DNA from: Verticillium longisporum
Taxonomy: Eukaryota > Ascomycota > Sordariomycetes > Glomerellales > Plectosphaerellaceae
NCBI GenBank assembly: GCA_019188255.1
Contig: JAETXT010000007.1
Location: 372,001-436,000, forward strand
Reading direction: 5' to 3'
Length of the DNA: 64,000 bases
Part shown: positions 56,368 through 64,000 of the stretch, in pieces
How positions within the stretch are numbered: the stretch's first letter is position 1
How the letters are laid out: every line of letters starts with the position of its first letter
Translations under genes and position numbers: made by a program
The notes under the pieces: model-generated
The model's database searches: none
Told to the model about the DNA's origin: nothing
What the model saw: the letters and a program-made list of their open reading frames with translations, nothing else

Positions 56368-59300
56368 TAATATAGATTTTCCTAGTATTCCTTAAAGGCT
56401 CTATAATCGAAGAAGCTTTCTAAATTTATCGTTCCTTAGCCTTAAGAGTATAAAGTATATTAGCCTAACTAGTATCCTATTATACCCTCTATTTAGCTAA
56501 AGTAATATATATTAAGTTAAAGAATACTTTTCCTAATAGTTCCTTAAATATATTATAATAAATATAGCTTACTCCTTAATTACTAGTCTAGGTAATAGCT
56601 CTCTTAATTAAAGGAATAATAAGGGTAATTTCTAAAGAAAGGGCTTTATTAATAATATAAATTACTTAGGCTTCTAAAAATATCCCTAGAATAGAGTCCC
56701 TTTTATTTATATTAATAGGTTTATAGGAGGGCATCTAATTAAGCGAATTATCTAGTTCCTAATTATTTAAATATAATTCTTAAACGTCTCCTTAATATCT
56801 CCTTTTAATAATAGCTAGAATATTATTATTATTTAAGTACTTTTAATCGTTATTTTCGCTTTTATTATTACCCTAATTAGCTTATAATATCTATATCCTC
56901 TTAAGCGAGAAGTCTAAGTAGATATCCTTTAAGGTTTCCTTCTTAAAGGGTCTAATATAGCTAATTAGGACTATAATCCTTAAGCCTCCGAATACGAAAT
57001 TAGTATATACTTAGTCCTCGATATAGTTAAATATTATTTATATCTAGGTAAAGAATAGCCCCCCTAGTAGTATATCGGGCATATAGTCCTTAGCCGCTAT
57101 AACTTAGAGGATAATAGGCTATTAATACCTATCGATTTAGGTTTTCGAATATATAGCTAATTACCCTTCTTAGTTCCCCTAGTATAGCTAATTATATCTT
57201 AATAATTAACTTATAAACCCTATAGGAGAGGTTAAAGATATTTATAACGTTTTTAGAAACGATATTAAATTATACTTTTAAATCGATTATTACGAAGATA
57301 TACGTTTTAGGTATTTTAAATAAATCTATTCTAATTAAGCTAATAAGTAAGGTCTATTATTATATAATAATAGTTAAAAATATATTAAAGTCCCTAAGTT
57401 CCTAGACTATAAGCTCCTTCTTTTATATTATAAGGGGTCCGAGGCTAAAGGTAATATCTATATTAGCTTAATTAAGCCTTATAGATAGTCCTATTATAAA
57501 GTTAACCCTTTTTCTCTTTAAGGGTTATATATTATTATAGAGTAAATAGGGGACTTTAAAGTATATTATCGGGAGCTATCTACGTTCTAAGTCTATCCCT
57601 AAGATATACTCCTATTTAATCTTCTAAAGCTTAGGGTCTATAGTAATAAAGTAATCGCGAAGGACCTTATATTCTTATTACTAGAACTATTTAATAAGCT
57701 TTTCTCGAATAGCTATTATTGACCCTTATACCCTTTTAGTATTACCTAGTAAGGGGCCCTTATAGCTACTAATCGTACCTATTACCCTAATCTCCTTATA
57801 TACTAGCTCTAGGGTCGGAAGAGGGTTAATCTCTTAAAAGCGGGCCTCTTTATTATATCTAATTAATATAGGGAAAACTCTCCTTTAGGTTTTATTAATT
57901 ATATCTTTATATATCCTATTCTTAAAGTTAAGAAGTCCTCTAGGGTATTAGCTTATAAAGTTAACCTAGCTATAGGTTAAGCCTCTAGCTTAGGGGTTCT
58001 ATAGTATATTCCTCGTCTTCTAGTAGATATTAGAGAATAGGAATAGGGTAATTAGGTTAAGGGTCTATCCCTTAAGCTCTTCTTATACCTAGGAGGCTAG
58101 AGGCTAGCCTATTATAATTACCTATTTAAAGATATTATATTAATTAGAGTAACCTCGGTTCTAGCCCTTAATTATAGGCTATAATAATACTAGTTCCTCA
58201 TCGTCTCCTCTACTAATATAGTAATATAGTATTATAAACTTAATTAGCTAAGCCTTAAAGTTAGCTCTTTATAGTATATAGTCCTTTAAATAGTAGAGAC
58301 TTCTATAATAGGTATAAGACCTTTATATTAGGGGAGGGGGGTATAGATCTCTATATTAATATTAGTTTACGAATCTATTATCCTCTTTTAAATAGGGGTA
58401 TTATTATCGCTATTAGCTTAATCGGGAGGCTTATAGCTATTAATAGCTATTATACTATTATTATATCTATTAATAATTACTTTATTAATACCTATCCTAT
58501 TAATATAAGCCTTATCTTTACGATTTTAAACCTATAATATAGGCTATCCTATTAAATTAATTAAAGGCTTTTAAGAGAACTATAATTAGAGGGTCTAGCT
58601 TAGTTACTAAGTTTATAATCTAGAGTATTAATAAGTAAGCGATTAGCCTATTTCCTCTATTAACCTTTATAGCTATTAAGTTCTCCTTTAAAGTAATCTT
58701 TAAGAGTTCTTAAATAGCTATTAAGGTCCTTAATCGAGACTTTTACATTCTTATCTTATATTCTATAATTAAAGCTTAGAATTAGACTATTAAATTATTA
58801 AGCTCGGAATCCTTTATTTATATCCTTTATATAAAGGTTATCGATAAGGGTTTTATAAGCTTTTTAATATTATTATTATCCTAATTAAAGTAGTTTAATA
58901 TTATTTTAAACTTCTAAATATCTCTTTTCTCCTTTTCTAAATATTTAATTATATTCTAAGACTTATTAAATATTAGCCGATTAAGGAGGTTGCTAACCTT
59001 AATATTATAATTATTAGTAATTCTCGTAAATATTTTAGCTCTAATTATCCTATAATTAATATTAATTAATTTATTATTAAATAGAGGGTTAAGCTTCTAT
59101 TTCCTTATTATAGTTATAAGTTTTAATATTAATTAATAGGCTTTATTAAGCTCTTTTAAGTCTTTAAGTAATTATTCGTAATTATATAATACTTTAATCT
59201 AAATAATAAGATTCTTATTATTATCGGAAAACTAGCTTCGCTTCTTCTTAATATATTATATAATCTTAATAAATATTACTCCCTTAGCTTATACTATTTT

Positions 59301-60200
59301 AATAAATAGTTTAATAAAGTATCTATTATCTTTATTAATATAGATAATAATATTTATAACCTTCTCTTTCTCCTTTAAGCTAGCTAAGCGATTAATATCT
59401 TTATAATTAATTAGGAACTCCTAGAGATTATCCCTTATAAACTTAGGAGCATTATTTAACCTTAGTATTAATATTATTATTAATCCTTTATTATTTATTA
59501 CCTTCTAAAAGATATTCTTAAGGATTAGCTCAAGTTAATTAAAGGAAAGACCCTAAATCGGAATATTCTATACCCCTAAGGCGGATAGGTAATTAATCGT
59601 ATCTTTATAAAGTACTATTCTAGGTCGAGGAGGTTAGATATTCTTATAAATTATTAAGAAAGTAGGTCTTAGAGGCTAGCTACTATTAAGAAGGAGTCCG
59701 ACTTCGTTATCGTTATTATTATTAAAATAGAGAAGGTTAGAAATAGGTAAAGATTTATTATCTTTATAAGAATACTCTTTATAAATAATAAAAGCCCCTT
59801 TTTATAAGTAAATTTAAGTATTAATTATAATAAATATAGGTTTATTCCTTTAATTACTTATTATAAGGGTTCTAAGGCTAAATTACTTATTTTTACTTTC
59901 TTTAGCTATCGATTAAGGTCTATCGTTTATTATTATTTCTTATTATTTTTAGTTTTATATATATTAATTTTTATTAAGGAAGAATAGGGGTTATAAAAGA
60001 GGGAGGTCGAGGCTACCTTCGAGGAATTAAGTCGCTTTATATAAGCTTCGCTATAGCCTCCCCTATCTTAGTATTATATAACCTATTATAAAGTCCTAAT
60101 ATTATAATTAGGGGAATATAATTATTATAGGTTCTATATATCGTATATATAGCTAGTTAGCTATATATATTATTTATATATAAAGTTCGTCTATTACTTA
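56368..60200. repeat. RIP-mutated AT-rich repeat block, segment 4
   Basis: RIP-saturated DNA. Read on the minus strand, about 56900-57400 gives stop-filled but protein-like text (for example SPIGF, DYMPDILLGG) that may come from a retroelement polyprotein; I cannot assign the class. Nothing identifiable elsewhere. The right end is an AT palindromic repeat unit continued after copy C. Confidence 0.7.
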
Positions 60201-60202
60201 TA

Positions 60203-62059
60203 ACGTAATCCACAAGCGAGTGGTTCACCCAAGCGAGTGGTTCACTTCGCCCGGGCCCACGACCTACACCTGAATTCTACAGATTCCACCTCCGCCCGCG
60301 ATGGAGACTCTTTCAAAAGAAGGTCAATTATTCCTTGCTATCCAAGCTATGGACAATGACCCGAACCTAAGCGCCCGGAGTGCTGCGAGGATCTACACCG
60401 TCCCCTTAACGACGCTCCTCCGACGCCAGAAGGGCAAACCCTCCCGACGCGAAAGCCCGCCCAATTCTGCCAAATTAACAGTACTAGAAGAGAAAACTAT
60501 TGTCGAATATATCCTTGACCTAGATGCGCGATCTTACCCTCCCCGGTTGGGTGAGGTCGGAGATATGGCGAATCGCCTGCTTGCCGACCGTGACGCGCCA
60601 CGCGTCGGGAAGAACTGGGCCGCAAACTTCGTCAAACGGCAACCAGAGCTCCGGACGCGTTTCTTTCGCAAGTACGACTACAAGAGGGCCCAATGCGAAG
60701 ATCCGGACGCGATAAACGCGTGGTTCCGCCTCGTGCATAACATGATCGCCAAGTACGGCATCCAAGAGGCTGACATGTACAACTTTGACGAGACCGGCTT
60801 CCAGATGGGCGTTATCGCCAACGGAATGGTCGTGACCAGTTCGGAAAGACGGTCCAATGTGAAGATGAGGCAGCCAGGCAACCGGGAATGGGTTACGGTG
60901 ATCCAGGGCGTTGGCGCGTTGGGTTTCTCCGTCCCGCCGTTCATCGTGGTTTCGGGCAAGTACCACCTCTCGAGCTGGTACCAGGACGACGCGATTTCTC
61001 GCGACTGGAGAATCGCAACATCTCCAAACGGCTGGACGACGAATGATATTGGTCTGGAATGGATTCGGCATTTTGACAGGCATACAAAGTCCCGTACTTC
61101 GGGCGGTTATCGCCTACTGATCCTGGATGGCCACGAAAGTCACCACTCGGTCGACTTCGAACTCTACTGCAAGGAGAACAACATCATCACACTCTGTATG
61201 CCTCCTCATTCGTCACATCTACTCCAGCCTCTCGATGTTGGGTGTTTTGGCCCACTAAAGAAAGCATACGGTCGGCAAATCGAGGATAGGATGAGGGCGG
61301 GTACAACGCACATCAGCAAAGAGGACTTCTTCCCGGCGTTTTCGGCTGCATTTCAGCAAGCAATGACAGAAAAACATCCAGGGAGGCTTTCGAGGAGCGG
61401 GGCTTGTCCCCATAACCCGGAAACAGTCCTGTCAAAGCTGGATGTGAGGTTGAGGACGACGACGCCTCCGGGGACGTCCCACGGGGAGCGTGATTCTTGG
61501 GTCTCTAAGACGCCCACTAACCTGCTCGAGGCAGGTTCCCAGACTGACTTCATCAAAGGGCGAATCTCACGCCACCAGGGAAGCTCCCCAACGTCAATTT
61601 TAGATGCTGTTGACTATCTTGCGAAGGGGACGCGGGGTGTTATGCACCAGATCGCTCTTTTGAAGTCAGAGGTTATGATCCTTCGAGAGGAAAATGCTAC
61701 ACTAAGCCGACGCCGGAGGGCCAAAAGCTACGTCTCCGGGAAGGAGGAAGCATGGCTGTAGGCGAGGGACAGGACAAGATTGCTCAGAAGGAAGTAGATA
61801 TCCAGATAAAAGAGGAAACGCTGCAGAACCCGGGTCCCGCGTCGTGGTCCCAGCCGAAGAAACGATGCTGTAGCGTATGCGGGAAGACCGGCCACAACGC
61901 GAGAACTTGTCAGGTAGCTATCTCATCGTCTGCAAAAGACGAGGAGGAGTGATTTTAATTGATTTACGGCGTTTGGGTTGAGGTTTTCCTCGGAATGTTT
62001 GTCGGGTCGGGGTGAAGTGAACCACTCGCATGGGTGAACCACTCGCTTGTGGATTACGT
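60203..62059 (+). mobile_element. Fot1/pogo-type DNA transposon, family 1 copy C
   Basis: 1857 bp, TA duplications at 60201-60202 and 62060-62061. It seems identical to copy A except for three one-base contractions in homopolymers (A5 at 61370-61374, C4 at 61408-61411, A4 at 61723-61726), which exactly explain the 3-bp length difference. Confidence 0.93.
60301..61952 (+). pseudogene. Fot-type transposase with self-compensating frame changes (copy C)
   Basis: The first two homopolymer contractions together remove three bases relative to the in-frame lengths. The main frame therefore continues to a stop at 61761 (486 aa), but 11-12 residues between the sites are read out of frame (HPGRLSRSGACP instead of the family-like NIQGGFRGAGLVP). 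The third contraction at 61723-61726 cuts off the zinc knuckle, which follows in another frame at 61752-61952. All three DDE residues are present in the long frame. Confidence 0.85.
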
Positions 62060-62658
62060 TATTATTTATATTATATATATAGCTAATTAGCTATATATAT
62101 TATTTATATATAAAGCTCGTCTATTCGTATTATTTATATATAAAGCTTATCTATTATTTATATTATTTATATTATATATATAGCTAATCGGCTATATATA
62201 TTATTCGTAAATCTTATATATTTATAAAGTTATAGTATTACTTTAATAATTAGCTATTATTATATTAAACGAGATAAGATAACTTCCTTTCTTCCCTTAA
62301 TCGGTAGAACTTAAAGCTAAAGCCTATTATATTATTAGATTCTTACTTAATCGGTAATAAGTAGAAGTTTTATAGGCTCCCTTATACCCTTCCGGATTAA
62401 CGATTTCGTCTATTACCCTAATCGGTCTATTATTATTATCTAATTATATTTATTAGCTTATCTATTTTATTCTATAATCTTTTTTACTTCTCTTATAATA
62501 GTATTCGTTTAATAGTCTAGCCGCTATTCTCTATTTAAGTCTTTTAATAAGTCTATTATATTAAAATTGAATCTAACCTCGTTTAAGGGGTCTAATTAGG
62601 CTAATAGATTATATTAAAGGTATATAAGAGAGATAATCCGCTTCGGAGTATTAATTGA

Positions 62659-62865
62659 AGTAGGGCTAGAGAGGACCTCGTCCGATTAGGGTAATAAAAT
62701 AATTAATTAAGAAAAAGATAAGTCTATAGATATATAGTATAAGATTGATATTATAAGGACCTTCGAAGTGCTTACTACGAGTCTAATTAATATCCATTCC
62801 CCTAATTAGCTACTCCCGATCCCCTTATCGCTAAGCTATACCTCGCTGCCCTGCCCAGTTTTAAT
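62659..62865 (-). repeat. LTR-like repeat, inverted copy of 49726-49933
   Basis: Matches 49726-49933 in reverse complement over about 207 bp. It keeps some TG and CA (for example GAAGTGCTTAC and TATCCATTCCCC), so it is less mutated than the other copy. It is followed directly by repeat W. Confidence 0.7.
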
Positions 62866-62866
62866 A

Positions 62867-64000
62867 TCTTTCTAAGTAAACGAATTAAATTATAATTAAA
62901 TAATAGGAATAGGCCTTTAAGCCCTTCTATAAAGGAAACGAATAGCTAATTAAATAGTACTCTTATAATAGCTAGATATAAGCTCCCGAAGTCTCTAAAT
63001 CGCTAGTTCGTTAATTAAGGGTAGAAGAATAATTATTATTACCCTTTCTTAGCCTTTTAATAGGAATAATAGGATTAAACTATTTAAATAGGATTAATAG
63101 ATCTTATTAAACTAATCTAGTAAATACTATACTCTATAGATCTATATATCTAGTTAGTAAGTTATAGTAACTCTATTCCTTTTACCTTCCCTCTTCCCTA
63201 TAACGATTCTTTATTTTTAAGATTAATTAGCCTAATCTACTATTTTAGAGCTCTGATAATTACTAAATCCCTATTTTTACTATTCTCTCTCTCTCTCTTT
63301 TTCTCTTATCCCGGCCTCGATAATACTATCTAAGCGTAAAGCCCCTATACTTACTACCCCTCCTACTAAGAGAATAGCGAAGTATAAGAACCTAGTGAAG
63401 ATTAATTATAGGAGCTATTAATCCTAGTATATAGTATATATATCTAGTAATATTTATAAAGTCCTCTATTTAGGGTATTTAAAGTCTTATCTTATTAGTA
63501 AATAAATTAAAACTAGCGCTAATAGTATATATTACGATTTAGAGCCTAAGGGTTCCCGTTATTATAAATATACTTCTAAGTACTCTTATAAATTAATATA
63601 AACTTCTATAATCTCTATTTTCTAATATCTATAGCTTTAATAATCATTATTTATAGTCTAGTTAAGGCATTTAAGCTTATTATAAAGTTTTTAGCCGCTT
63701 AGGATAAGAATAATAAGCTAGTAAACTCTTTTCTTTATCTTTTCCCTTAATTATCTAATTATATAATTAGCTAATAGAGGATATAGGATATAGAGAAATA
63801 GTATATTATCGTTAAGGGTATATTTATAATTATTAAGGAGGAGGAGGCTAAAGGGGGTAACGACTTTAATAAAGACTTCAATAGTCTTTATAATGCCGAC
63901 TATAAGGCGGCTAGGCAGGCCATAGCTCTATAGCTCTTTAATTGCTTCTAGTAGGACTCGCTAGAGTAATTAAACTTAGAGTCTTCGGACTCTAAGGCCT
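62867..64000 (+). repeat. Dispersed repeat W, copy 2 (runs off window)
   Basis: Direct copy of 36393-37572 with mainly transition differences; its last bases in the window (CTCTAAGGCCT) align with ATTCCGAGGCCT near 37561-37572. Confidence 0.7.

Larger units (their letters stand above)
60140..62215. repeat. AT palindromic short-repeat cluster split by copy C
   Basis: ATATATAGCTARTTAGCTAT followed by ATATATTATTTATATATAAAG occurs left of the transposon (about 60145-60190) and again right of it (about 62074-62120), with a third, partly changed unit (AGCTAATCGGCTATATATAT) near 62180-62205. The transposon thus sits inside a small tandem array. Confidence 0.7.
62062..64000. repeat. RIP-mutated AT-rich repeat block, segment 5
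   Basis: Continues to the window end. It contains the inverted LTR-like copy at 62659-62865 and the second copy of repeat W. No gene survives. Confidence 0.8.

Overview
This is filamentous ascomycete (Pezizomycotina, probably Sordariomycete) genomic DNA. Evidence: short introns (about 50-85 nt) with GT..AG ends and CTAAC/CTGAC-type branch sites, a GH7-CBM1 cellobiohydrolase, a fungal Sfh1/SNF5 subunit with a C-terminal zinc finger, fungal CorA-like and rhodopsin-domain membrane proteins, Fot1/pogo-type DNA transposons, and a large block with the signature of repeat-induced point mutation (RIP). The genus cannot be fixed from the window alone.

Left half (1-33.4 kb): ordinary, gene-rich DNA of moderate to high GC. 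In order it holds: the 3' part of a rhodopsin-domain membrane protein; a secreted FAD-linked oxidase; a PGAP4-like membrane glycosyltransferase carrying a 5 x 45-bp coding minisatellite; an unrecognised membrane/coiled-coil protein; a CorA-like membrane protein; an MFS transporter followed at once by the decayed 3' end of an ACC-synthase-like aminotransferase; a large tandem amidoligase-family protein whose N-terminal copy looks catalytically dead; a small secreted Cys-containing protein; a secreted CAP-DPBB fusion; a zinc-free MDR oxidoreductase; a short-chain dehydrogenase; the chromatin-remodelling subunit Sfh1/SNF5; and cellobiohydrolase I (cbh1). These do not form an evident biosynthetic cluster. 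Several are secreted or membrane proteins.

Right half (33.5-64 kb): about 120-150 bp after the cbh1 stop the sequence changes abruptly to AT-rich DNA in which CA and TG dinucleotides are almost missing, as expected after saturating RIP. It contains recognisable corpses of a Ty3/gypsy pol gene (about 40.2-42.9 kb) and a Ty1/copia integrase (about 52.8-53.9 kb), plus LTR-like and other dispersed repeats in direct and inverted pairs. Into this dead DNA four Fot-type elements of about 1.86 kb have inserted at TA sites. Three copies of one family (37957-39816, 54507-56365 inverted, 60203-62059) appear identical apart from homopolymer lengths, and one copy belongs to a second family (45175-47032). 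None of the four shows RIP. Every frame break in the four transposase genes is a shortened homopolymer run, so they may be intact genes with uncorrected sequencing errors.

Most notable observations: the CAP-DPBB fusion, the half-dead tandem amidoligase, the PGAP4-like split glycosyltransferase with its variable-looking repeat tail, the un-RIPed transposon trio in a RIP-saturated island, the shared 17-bp-period sub-terminal repeats of the two transposon families, and a 96-bp tandem pair in which only one unit carries RIP-type changes.
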